Assembly: GCA_017165825.1 (NCBI GenBank) | Contig: CM029368.1 | Coordinates: forward strand, 31,765,100 to 31,829,099 | Direction of reading: 5' to 3' | DNA length: 64,000 bases | Source: Hepsetus odoe | Lineage: Eukaryota; Chordata; Actinopteri; Characiformes; Hepsetidae | Shown here: positions 51,533 to 62,128 of the stretch, in pieces | Layout of the letters: each line of letters begins with the position of its first letter | Position numbering within the stretch: the first letter of the stretch is position 1 | Program-made: the position numbers and the translations under genes | The notes under the pieces: generated by a model | Told to the model about the DNA's origin: nothing | The model's input: only the letters and a program-made list of their open reading frames with translations | Databases searched by the model: none

Positions 51533-54500
51533 ATTCGACCCTAATTAGGACAAATGGCTATGAAAATGAGTGAGTGATTTGGGCACCCCACATGCTCAGT
51601 GTCTGCACCTCCTTTGGCAAGTATCACGGTTTGGTTAAGTCAAGCCTTACAGTTTTTTCCCCATCCGTCCTTGCAAAAGGCATCTTTATTCTCTAAGACT
51701 TTGGGCCATCTTGTATTTTTCAATTCACAGACTTTCAATGCTCGTGTTTAGGTTGGGGGATTGTGAGGAACATTGCAAAATCATCAGCTTGCACTTCTTA
51801 AGGTGCTCCGTTGTAGATTTTGAGGTTCTTTTTTGGATGATTATCTTGCTGTCGGACCTATCCTCTCTCTAACTGCAGATTAACTGCAGCGGTGGCCTAG
51901 TGGGTGGCCTTAGGGAGTTGCCCCACGATCTGAAGGTTGTGGGTTCTAATCCCATACCAGTAGGTTGGCCTGAGTTACCCTTAAGCAAGGTACCGTCACC
52001 ATCACTGGTCCCCAGGCGCTTTAAATAGCTGCCCCCTGCTGCATGTATGTGTATGGATAAAAATCTGAGGTTAAATTTCGTTGTGGTTCTCTGTGTGCTG
52101 TGCCATGTTTCACAATGAGAAGAATAGTCACTTTCACTTTCACCCTTTCTTTTTATATAGGTTTGATGTTTGCTTCCAGACTTTGCTGGTATTTCTTTGG
52201 ATCCATTCTTCGCTCCATCAACGACTTGTTCCCTGTGCCATTGGCTGCAACACAAGTCCAAAACAAGATCAGTCCCTCCTCAAGTTTAATATTGGATGTG
52301 TCCTTTTCCTGGATTTCTGCACCTTTTTCTGCACATTGTGGCCAAAAAGTTCTATTTTGACATCATCATTTCACAGCACTTGTTTTCAAAATGCATCAGG
52401 CTTGTTTAGATGATCATTTGGGCAATTTGGTTCTTTAGGCACTGAATTTTCTGGCTAGGTTGCTGGAAAGGTTTCCTTCTGCTGGTCTTTTTTCTTTTTC
52501 AGGTGTTGCTGCTCCGGAAAACGGCGCACAGACACTCCTGAGTCTGCTAAATCTTTCTGAAGTCATTTGAAAATTTTCTTTGCCCTCTGAGCTTTCCAGC
52601 AAGCAGTTCTTTCACAAAGTTTTTCTTGGTCTTCCAGACCTCAACTCGACCTCCACTCTTCCTGTTTACTGCTTTGCTACCAGCTCCTGCTTTGTGAGCA
52701 TCAGTTATTTTATTGTGCAGAGTGCGAGGCAGATTCTTAGAGGAGCCCATGGTTGCTGATCGTTGGGACAATGTTTGATAAGTCAAAAGATTTTATACAG
52801 CTTTGTAGTTTTCATCAGCTGGAGTTTGACGATGACTGTGAACAAGCCGTAACCATAACAACCTAATTAAGGAGCTTGGTTATGGGCCACCCAAACTTTG
52901 ACATGCATCTTGCATCTTCCCTTTTTCACTGTTCAGATGTACGTTACAATCAGTACACGAATTTGGCAAAAAATGATCAATTAATAAATGCTTTTTGCTG
53001 ATCAGTTCCGCTCAGTCAACGACAGACATTTTAAGCGAGGATGCCTAAATATTTGCATGCCATTGTACACCATACGTGCACTTGCGCCGAGGTAGAACAT
53101 CCTGAAGATGAACTCCGTTCCTGCAGACTGCCTAAAGATAGTCAAGATGAAGGGGTTCCAACCTCTCAGTGTTCAGCATCACCAGTATAATAATCATTAA
53201 CCTGATCACTGATCATCTGGGATCATTGATGGCTTTGCTTGATTGATTCATATGCAGCCAACAAGAAACAATCCTCTAAACAGGTCAGGTACAGGAACTG
53301 GACTGATAATGAAAAGCCTGGACAGCAATTCATCCACAATACAGTACAAATACAGCAGTCTGGCAATAAGCAGCTCAACACATTTGCACAGTGCTATCAG
53401 CAGTGATTCTAAAAATGACAACGAACACATATCTAAAGTTCTCCTGCTGCTTTCTGTTACAGTGCAAAGCCTTCACTGTTGGGGTCAAAACCTTCTTGCT
53501 CTGGATGCCAGTTCATCGCAGGGCAGACAAACACAAACATGCTCACACCTGCAGGAAACTTAGCATCTTCGATCCACCTGACGTGGATGTTTTTGGACGG
53601 TGGAAGGTTTTTGGTTAGACTTGCTTCTAACCAAATCATTAGCTGTAACCCTGCAGACGTCCTTTTAATCCACATAGTTCCTGTCTGCCGATTGGTTTTA
53701 CCCTAGTAGTGTCACTAGACCAGACCATTTTTATAGTCGGGTTCATTCTAGTCTGTTGTCTGTAAGCACTGTATTCAGTCTGTATGGTCATTTCAAACAG
53801 CTTGAAAGCTCTGAAAAAAGGAAATGAAACCATTTGCAGCCACATGGAGCTTTGAAAGTGTTGTTTTTGGTGCAGGAGCAGAATCGAATGAAACCCAGGA
53901 AGATGTTTATGTTGCCTCCGTTGAGACGGACCGTGGAGTGAGGGAGCAGCTCCGGTTATACGACACAAGGGGGCTCCGAGATGGCCAGGACCTTCCTAAA
54001 CACTACTACTCAGTGGCCGATGGCTTCGTCCTGGTCTACAGCGTTGATAGTCTGGAGTCCTTCAAGAGAGTGGACGTGCTGAAGAAGGAAATAGACAAAT
54101 CCCGGGACAAGAAAGAGGTAAAGAAAAAATAACAGCGGTCCAAGTTTTCCCAAAAGACCGTGAAACACACTGCTGCATGTTTCTGGACTCCACTTTCAGA
54201 ATGTTTTCTACACACATGATCGTGTTAAACCCTTTCTTTCATTATTTAGAGGAAAGCAATATCACACTGCTATCACATTATTTGGACAAAATGCGCTCAT
54301 TTCAAAGCTAAAAATGCCCAAAGGTTTAGCCCCGAGGTATTTTTGTAACAAAAAAGGTAGCGCCTCTGTATTTAAAGGAGCTACATCCTATGTACGCATT
54401 GTATTTGAATTTTCTTTTTTATTCCCCCTTTAAGGTTAATTTATAAGGTCTGCGTGGTTTTATATTCCAAAAATAATTCACTTTTTAAACTTTTTAAAGC

Positions 54501-55499
54501 CTTTGAGCATGATGTTTGTAAAAAAGCTGTGTTCGTTCCTTAAAGGATTTTTAGCCTTAAATACTCTTCATAATGGTCAATGGGCCAAACCGCTGGTGGT
54601 TGAATAGGAGGATGTAGGCAGATGAACTGGATCTTGTGACATTAGACTAAAATTTAAAAAGTCAAGAGCTGTTTAAAGCTTAAATAGCTAAACTAAGTGA
54701 AAAATATCAGCCAGGACATTCAAGTTTCAAAAGAGCACACGTAACTCTGCTTTCAGTGGACAGCGAAACTCAAATTGGAATCAAGATAAATATTTATAAT
54801 TTTATTTGAAGAGAAATATATTTACAGCTGGGCACAACCTTGCTAGCAGGTCGGATCAGACATTGGAACAAAGTGTTTTTTTTTTTTTTTAATGTTATTG
54901 CGTCTTAAAGAAGTATCAAATCATTTATAAAATTATAATAATTTATAATTTTATTTATATAGCTCCTTACTCAAACCCATGGTCACGCGTTGATCAACAA
55001 CCGTTAACAGAACAGGGACAAAACAAACAGCGCGATTGTAAGAACCAAGCAGGAAGGAGAAGTGTGGGAGAAGTGGAATATCACAGACGGAAGAGAGAGG
55101 TTTGAACGGCGTTTTAATGAGAGACAGAGAGGATGGTAATCATATTGAAAAGCAGTTTGATCGAACAAATGTTTGCTAGCACAACAGAATCCCTTTGATT
55201 GCACGTACTGACTGTCCCGCTGAAAACGAAATGTATGTGCACCATGACCTATCCAGGTGATGGTGATCGTCCTGGGCAACAAGGCTGATCTGCGAGAGCG
55301 TCGTCAGGTGGAGACGGAGGTGGCTCAGCAGTGGGCCCGCGGGGAGAAAGTGAAGCTGTGGGAGGTGAGCGTTACAGAGCGCAGCTCCCTCATCGAGCCT
55401 TTCACCACCCTCACCAGCCGCCTCACTCAGCCCCAGAGCAAGTCTTCCTTCCCCCTGCCCGGCCGCAAGAGCAAGGGCACCCCCTCCAACGACATCTGA
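50922..55499 (+). CDS. nkiras1: NF-kB inhibitor-interacting Ras-like protein 1 (kappaB-Ras1), complete
   Basis: Small atypical Ras-like GTPase that binds the PEST region of IkB proteins and slows their degradation. Coding exons 50922-51015, 53876-54117 and 55257-55499 total 579 nt, 192 residues, equal to human NKIRAS1. It starts MGKGCKVVVCGLASVGKT (P-loop at residues 11-18), contains LYDTRGL and VLGNKADL (G4) motifs, and ends SSFPLPGRKSKGTPSNDI. Ala13 replaces Ras Gly12 and Leu65 replaces Gln61; such changes are normal for kappaB-Ras and predict poor GTP hydrolysis. The ATG follows ACT (A at -3, G at +4). A 5' UTR exon ends at 50564 (GCAG/GTATGT) and splices to 50900. Intron 51016-53875 is packed with transposons. 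The polyadenylation hexamer is AATAAA at 57193-57198. Synteny with rpl15 favours nkiras1 over nkiras2. Confidence 0.96.
51310..51575 (+). mobile_element. Dispersed teleost repeat with expanded GT tract
   Basis: GTGGGTTTCCTCCAAGAGCT, CACGTCAGGTGGTTTTGAGA and the tail CGACCCTAATTAGGACAAAT match the family at 39545. A (TG) array of about 35 units has grown inside it (51462-51531). Confidence 0.75.
51579..53065 (-). mobile_element. Tc1-like transposon in nkiras1 intron, interrupted by a SINE
   Basis: On the minus strand the right end (ATGGCATGCAAATATTTAGG) leads to a transposase start MGSSKNLPRTLHNKITDAHKAG at about 52750, followed by decayed coding DNA. Left of the SINE (51885-52140) the rest of the same element continues as far as TTTGGGCACCCC at 51579. 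The left terminus is missing beside the GT-bearing repeat. Inactive. Confidence 0.8.
51885..52140 (+). mobile_element. tRNA-derived SINE nested in a Tc1 element
   Basis: Head GCAGCGGTGGCCTAGTGG, body GCAAGGTACCGTCACC and AGCTGCCCCCTGCTGCATG, tail CACTTTCACTTTCACC. The interrupted Tc1 sequence continues on each side. Confidence 0.85.
53500..53622 (-). mobile_element. Fragment of the dispersed repeat seen at 39545
   Basis: On the minus strand: CCACCGTCCAAAAACATCC, CACGTCAGGTGGATCGAAG and GCCCTGCGATGAACTGGCA, the recognisable core and tail of the family. Confidence 0.6.
54118..55256 (+). other. nkiras1: Second coding intron of nkiras1
   Basis: AT-rich intron with a T run (about 54877-54890). 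No repeat family or RNA gene recognised. Confidence 0.5.
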
Positions 55500-57230
55500 G
55501 CTAAAGCCCTGACAAGATCAGCTTCATTAGTGAAGAGCACTTCTAGGGCACAAGAAGGAGGAGATGTTGTGATAGAGGATCCTGACGCTGCTACCCTAAT
55601 TTAATTAGAACCACAGTGCTCAGATGTTTTGGGTTTGAATTAGGCAGGACCCTGTCATTGCTGGTGGATTTTCAGTGAAAGAAAGCTTTTTTGGTAACGT
55701 AAACCTTTTCTGTTTGTTCATACAATGGATAAAAATGTTTCACAGGTTTTGGATACTCTAGTGCAATGATGCATTTCCAGGTTTGAAAAGATTATACCTT
55801 TTTTTTTTTTTTTTCTAAAACTTTCATAAAAAGCCAGTCTTCCAGCAATGGCTTTCAACAGGGCTTCCACACCAGTGAAAGGAAAATTGCACTCATTTTC
55901 ATTATTTTCTGATGAAGATGTAAACCAAGTCCTTCAGAGTGGCTTTAGGTATGAAATTGTTCATGGTTTGCCAGCAACTCCGGTCTCTTTATAGAGGAAG
56001 TAAGAGGAATAAAGGGTCTACATCACAAATCTACCAGATTTATTTTTATTATAGAGCTCCACCAGTGAACATGCATGTCTTTAAAAGTTTTGGAACTATT
56101 TTTTAAGGCCGTGCATGTGTTTAGAGTCCATAGAATATATTAGAGCAATTCTAAAAACGATCTAAAATGAATGTATTTTTTCTGTACCTTTATTAATGAA
56201 CCTTCTCAATGTAAGAATTATGTACTGCGAGCTCTTTCTGCCACTGTGGTGATATGTGAGTATCTTTGAGCCTAATGCTTCGTGAAGACCCTGGTTCCTA
56301 TAACAACCGCTCAACAATCACAATGTTGCACGTTTCTCAAGAAACAAAGCATGACCTCAAACCTCTCTGAAAGCCTTTGCCTACATCTTCTAACCGAATT
56401 GTGCCGAAATTGTGAAATATCAGTGCAGTTCTTCTGCTTTCAGAGGTGCTTGTCTATTCAAACTGCCACAAGTGCTTGAATGTAATGTAACGGAGGTTTA
56501 AGTGATAGCAATCATTTATGTAACAGCATCAAGAAGTCTTCCAAGACCAGTCTTAATGGAACATGTAGACTTAACCTAGCTGATCTGAACTCTGCATTTT
56601 AGCCCAAAGCATTTGAAGCATGGTACTGTAATACGTGACCAATAATCTTATAGCAATAGGAAAGCTACAAAATAAAGTCCTGTCAGTCTTAAATCTAGTC
56701 GATATATATTCTCATATTTAACTTAAACTCAAGTTTATGTCCTTATCACAAAAGCGATAGTTCTTTTTTCATAATACTGTTTGAAACGGGCCCAAATGAT
56801 CTACTGATGGAATGAAAGTTTATAATAAATAGAAAAACATTTAGGGATAAGTTCTTGTCACTCATGTCACATGTTCAGTGTATGGACTAGATTTAAGAGG
56901 ATTTTACCTGCCAAGATTTTTTTTGCCTGTGTTTTGAAGTCATTGTTCATTGTTTTGAATGATCACTCTTACTGTGTGGTACTCAACATTTGTAGTGTGG
57001 GGGAGTGGAAGAGTGTGTGAATTGTTTATAGGATTGCCAGAATTGTGTACATGAACTATTTATTTTAATTTATTTTTCACAACTTTACTGAATAGTCAAT
57101 ATAGAGTACCGTTGCACAAATCCTTGTTTTGTAAAATTGTAAGGCTCTAGTTTTAATATACAGTGAATATAAATGCTGTTAAAAAGTAGCATAATAAACG
57201 TTGCTCCTTTGGACTGTAAAGACTTGTCAT
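55500..57230 (+). other. nkiras1: nkiras1 3' UTR
   Basis: About 1.7 kb of mostly unique AT-rich DNA follows the stop and ends at AATAAA (57193-57198), with a T/GT-rich stretch after it. Minus-strand polyadenylation hexamers for the converging ube2e1 occur at about 57890-57885 and 57354-57349, so the two 3' ends lie close together and could nearly meet. Confidence 0.55.
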
Positions 57231-57239
57231 TTTGTTACC

Positions 57240-58491
57240 ACACAGGAAGCACTGCTTGGTGGGGGGGTTGTGTTTTTTTTTTTTTTTTTTCTTCTGCAGA
57301 TTTCACAACACACTTGCATTGTGCATTTTGCACCACAACGTGAAACAATTTATTAAAGGTGGCTGTTACATCGTTAGCATTTATAATTCATCATTCTTTT
57401 AAAAGGTATAGTTTCAGTTGCATGTTTATCTAACTTTTTGGGGTTTCTTAGAAAAGCAAAAGCAGTGTCGTCTCCTGGGTTGGCCAGATGCTAGAGGGTG
57501 AGAAATGGGTTCCTTAGGAGCTTTTTTCTGCTGAATATAAATAAAGAACAAGCAAGTCTTTGTTTATGTAATATATTTGTCAACTTTTTTTTTTTTTTTT
57601 TTTTTTTTAAAGTTATTACAGGACTCGCCTGCAGGTGCATTTTAGCATTTTGCTGTAACGTTCTTGGTATAATGAATAATGGGATATAATGGGAGGAATA
57701 GAAAGTCACCCTTTAGACTGGCTCTGGGATTTACTCCATTTGGCCACTGGGGTCAGCTGGTCAAATATAACTAGGGGCTTGGCTGGTTGAAAGGTCTGTA
57801 ATTTGTAAAATGTTTTATACAAACTTAGACCTAAAGAGACCCTGACTGCATGTAACCACTTGTATTTAGCTGCAGTTTATTACAGTGCAAAATAATTGAG
57901 TGCCCTTGTGGGTGAAACTGAATCACAACTGCATTACTCAACTAGAAAACGAATGTGTCATTGTTTTGAATGCGTTTGTGGTTGATGACTTCACTGTGCT
58001 GTAATTTCTGACAAAAGGCAGAATACATCCAATGTAACTTTAATAGCAGAGGAGGGAAAAATACATTACAGTCAGATATGGTAACCAGAGGGTCATGCTG
58101 TGATTTCATTTTACAAGCAATCAGGGTTTATAATGAAAGTCGTTTTGAAGCACTAACTAAAATCAATTTACAAGAGAAGAACAAAAAAGGAAGACACATT
58201 AAGATCCATTATTGCCAAATCATAATTCTACATGGGTCAACAGAAAAAGGGTACATATGATGGCAATATCAGGAAGAAAAAAAACAAACAAAAAAACTTT
58301 AATTCCACCATAAAAATCCTCCCCAATCTCTATCCCACGGCTGAATCCTGTTACCTCCTCCTTCATTTACATCCTCCTGTCCCATCCCGTTCCCTCCCTT
58401 TCTCCCTCCCTCCCTCCCTCCCCCAAAAGTAGCCCCTCCACATCCCCACCCACGTAAGTCAGCCCACCGCAGATTTCTTCCCTCACCACAT
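57240..58491 (-). other. ube2e1: Probable ube2e1 3' UTR
   Basis: Downstream of the ube2e1 stop the DNA is non-coding, with a CTCCCT-rich pyrimidine stretch on the plus strand (about 58378-58425). The nearest strong minus-strand AATAAA is at 57890-57885. A 25-nt T run lies at about 57585-57609. The end of the transcript is inferred. Confidence 0.4.
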
Positions 58492-61400
58492 TTATGTGGC
58501 GTAGCGCTTGGTCCACTGTTTGGCTATTCTGTCGTGCTCCGGTCTGTTGGTTGTGTATTGAGTGGCGATACTTCCCACCAGAGGGTCAGCTAAAGACAGA
58601 AAACGCAGTTCACAACGAGTAATTATGGCTTGGGTGGAGAAAGAAAAACACAAAAGCACCATTATCTATACAAGTAAAGCAAAATAGGAGTTCATGTATT
58701 TTTTTTTCCATCTTTAAGCATACTGAATGACAATGATTTGATGGAAATGACAACAATACTATATGTATAACTTAAAGAAATGAATCTCAATATTCAGATG
58801 ACCCATGCCCAGCAAAGAAATTACAGCCCATCTTTTCTAAGTACACAAAAGACACTGCACCTGATAAAGGTCACGTGGAGACAAAACACACTGGATAACA
58901 AAATATAAATGGATAATTATTTTCTATTCTTCTTATGCCCTACATTCAACCCACATTTCTCAGAAGTATTATAGACATGATCTAGATTTTTCCCTCAGAG
59001 TTGAAGGAAACAGTTATGTTGCTTTTTGCTTAATTTGACTGCCTGATAGAAAGTTGACTACTGTGCAAAGTTGATCAAAACATCCAACCAAAAATAGCTG
59101 TGTAGTTTGGACATTTTAGCTTAGAGTAGCAGTGCCTAACTTACCAACTGTTCATTCATGCTCACTTTATCAATGAAAAGCAGCATCAGGATCCCATGAT
59201 ATTTGAATAAAAATGAGCAAGTGTCTGCAGCATCATACATGAGCATCAAACAGCTGAATGCATGCCCACACCTGTAACTGCCAGGGTTAGCCTGCATGGC
59301 CTCCTCTGTTATAGTCTAGGTCTTAAAGTCTGAGCTCCAGCATACGAGCCATTACTGACAACACTGCAGCTTCAGCCCGAGACCAAATACTAAAGGCAAA
59401 AATGAGCCCTGCATAAACATACAATCTAAATTCATTCTAATTGAGTTTTTGTTCAGGTCCCCAAAACACAAGACAAAGTTATATCAATTAATATCAATCA
59501 ATTTCAGTTAATCAGTACATACATTAGCAACACCTCAAAACAGCAGCAGGTGTAACCTGTAGTAAGTTTGCCTTCTTTAATCCTCAGCACAGTGGTGTGA
59601 ACTATTTATTTCAGCAAGGTTTAACTGTAGCACCGTGGTGTTTCTTACCAGGGTTGCAGTCTGTGAGCAGGGAGCAGATGGACAGCAGGACCTTGGAGAT
59701 GGTCAGGGCTGGGCTCCAGTTGTCCTTCAGGATATCCAGACAGATCACTCCTTGACTGTTGATGTTGCAGTGGTAGATTCTTGTACGGAACGTCACCTGG
59801 AAGGCCAAAGGTTTTTAGATTAAGGTTTCAGCTTAATGGGGGAATAAAAATGACACATTACGTTGTTAATTATGATCATGGTAATGCTTGATTTGGATGG
59901 TCCATTGTAGCCACTTTACTGGATGCTTAACAGGTAGATCAAGCATAGACAGGTGTAGGGGTGACAATGATTCAAGATTCAAGGTATTTGAACATCTTGT
60001 TGCAGAACTGATCATAACAGAATGTCACTGTGCACCACCTGGCATTATTAATCCATACGTTTCATCTCCCTCTCTCATGACTAGCTCATACACCCTACCC
60101 AGAAACATATTCTGACTGGAGATTAATCAACAAACTGAACTTTGCTAAATTTAAGCCTGATACACAATGTAAAACTCAAATAAAATATTGTTTTCTTTAA
60201 AAGTGGTGAAAGAGAGCTTGTCCCCCCCCCATTTAGCAAAGTAGGGTAAATATATTTATACTCATGAGACTAACAACCTTCTTGAGCTGCAGTTACAATT
60301 CTGTTTTTGCACAATGCAAAAAATAAACATCTTTTAAAATTACATTACACAAAAAACTAAGGGAATAACCAAGCAGATAAGAGAGCTTCTTGAACAGCAC
60401 TGTGCTGTTTTATTAGAGTGAAAACTGTAAAAACGTTAAGGGAACACATAGTAAATCTGGTAAAACTATTCGCACAGAAACAGCCTAGTGAGCTCTGCAG
60501 CTCAACAAAGCAAGGCGAAAGGTCTGGGCTGTTTTACCTGTCCACACCACAAAAAAAAAAGTCAATATATAATAATGTAGTCGGTAAACAATTTATGAAA
60601 CTCAACGACCTAAAATGCTACTGTTTGTGTGGGCATGAGACCAAAACAGGAGGGGGAGGAGGGGGAGAGGGGAAAAAGAAAAAAAAATGAAAAAAATTAC
60701 ATGACTTCAAAAGCATTGTTTAACTGCAGTTTAAACAAAGCAGTCCTTCAGCCGACTCCCCCATTTCACAAAATTCAAACAGCTAGCTGAAAAGCATACA
60801 ATGACCGACTACTTTGATTTCAGTTTAAGTATTTGTTACCCACTATGCTCCATTTCTGCAGTAGATACAAGAAACATTGCTGAGACAAAACTCTAATAAG
60901 ATCAGCCAACCTTTAACTCATACAAGAAACTGTCCTTTAAGATTAAAGGGACATCAGCATTTAGGAATGAAAGTCATACAACAAATATCACAAATATATA
61001 TGATCTCTGCGTTTCTGTGACTTAATAACTGGAGTAATGTAGCACTAGATCAACACTTGCGTTTTTTTTTTTTTTTTACTTTATTACCGCATTTACTCGT
61101 GTCTGATTTGCACTGATTAGGTCCAAAATGTATTTTTGAATGATGATATCTTGACATTTGAGATTTTGGATTACATGTAGGCAAAAATGCTAATGTGTAC
61201 AATGACACCAGACCTTTTTCTGACATTTGGGGAAACTGCCATTGGACACTGACTGTCTATATCACATAACTCAGAAATACTGAGATTTACGGTAAAATGT
61301 ATTGAGTTGCTACGTACGTGGTCACCGGTTTAGGTATTCAAAATGGCAGCATGTGAATTTCCTGGACTGAAATTTGTGAAATGAAAGTGAATTTTTGTGG

Positions 61401-62128
61401 ATTCTGTTGAATGACACTTTTGGATTTTTACAGGTAAATGTCGTACTATGCATTTTACTTGACAGGAAAGCGCCAAAAAAACGTGCATTTGGTAATAATT
61501 TGGAAGATAATTGGGAAACGTGAACGTTCCCTGGTCTCTATGCGGAAGAGTCAATCGCTGAATAAATCTCCCGTGTATAAGTCGCAGATTTATTCCCTGT
61601 GTATAGGTCGCACCCCCATTTTTATAGTGGATTTTGGTACAAGTTTGTCCGACTTATACATGAGAAAATACGGTATTTAATTTTTTTTTAGATTTTATTA
61701 AATTGTTGTAGCCAAATAATACAAAAAAAAAAAGAATATTCAACGTGTATGGTTCAGGCCTACTAAGAAAAGAAAGCAATCACTAAATTATTTGGTCGTT
61801 TGACTGCAATACAGCAGAAAATCATGACTACGGGTAGGCTATGAGTAACGTTTGTGCCCATTAAGCACCCACTACCTGATGCACTATAAAACCACACACA
61901 GACAGACTGCTTCGTGAAAACACATGAAGGCTAACTCAGTCAGAATTATTAACAAGAGAAAGTGAGGCAAAAATGCTTCAAGGGGGAGACTCTACCTTAG
62001 GAGGTTTAAACGGGTAGTCTGGAGTGAAGGCGATGTCGAGGAAGAAGACCCCTCCCTCATACACAGAGCCTGGAGGACCCAGGATGGTGGACCTCCACTC
62101 GTAGATGTTGTCTCCTTTAGGACCAGCA
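58492..62128 (-). CDS. ube2e1: Ubiquitin-conjugating enzyme E2 E1, last three coding exons (5' partial)
   Basis: Class III E2 enzyme that carries ubiquitin from E1 to E3 ligases. Minus-strand exons are 62128-61996, 59796-59649 and 58589-58492. They encode AGPKGDNIYEWRSTILGPPG..., VTFRTRIYHCNINSQGVICLDILKDNWSPALT, then ADPLVGSIATQYTTNRPEHDRIAKQWTKRYAT and stop (58494-58492). The catalytic Cys is in GVICLD, and the HCN before it is the oxyanion-hole motif. The UBC core is complete from about its third strand to the end. The preceding exon (RIQKELADI...) and the Ser-rich N-terminal extension are not in the window, which ends 1.9 kb further upstream. Ube2e1, e2 and e3 are near identical here; adjacency to nkiras1 decides for ube2e1. 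TTNRPEHDRIAK differs slightly from the mammalian MTNRAEHDRMAR. Confidence 0.93.
60646..60688. repeat. GGA-rich polypurine tract
   Basis: Roughly 40 purines without a pyrimidine in a ube2e1 intron; could form triplex DNA or G-quadruplexes. Confidence 0.8.
61087..61673 (-). mobile_element. 587-bp MITE, copy 2 (inverted relative to copy 1)
   Basis: It runs from CCGCATTTACTCGTG to CATGAGAAAATACGG with flanking TA. The interior matches copy 1 in reverse, including GCAGCATGTGAATTTCCTGG and TTTTTATAGTGGATTTTGGT. It lies in the ube2e1 intron between 59797 and 61995. Confidence 0.8.
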
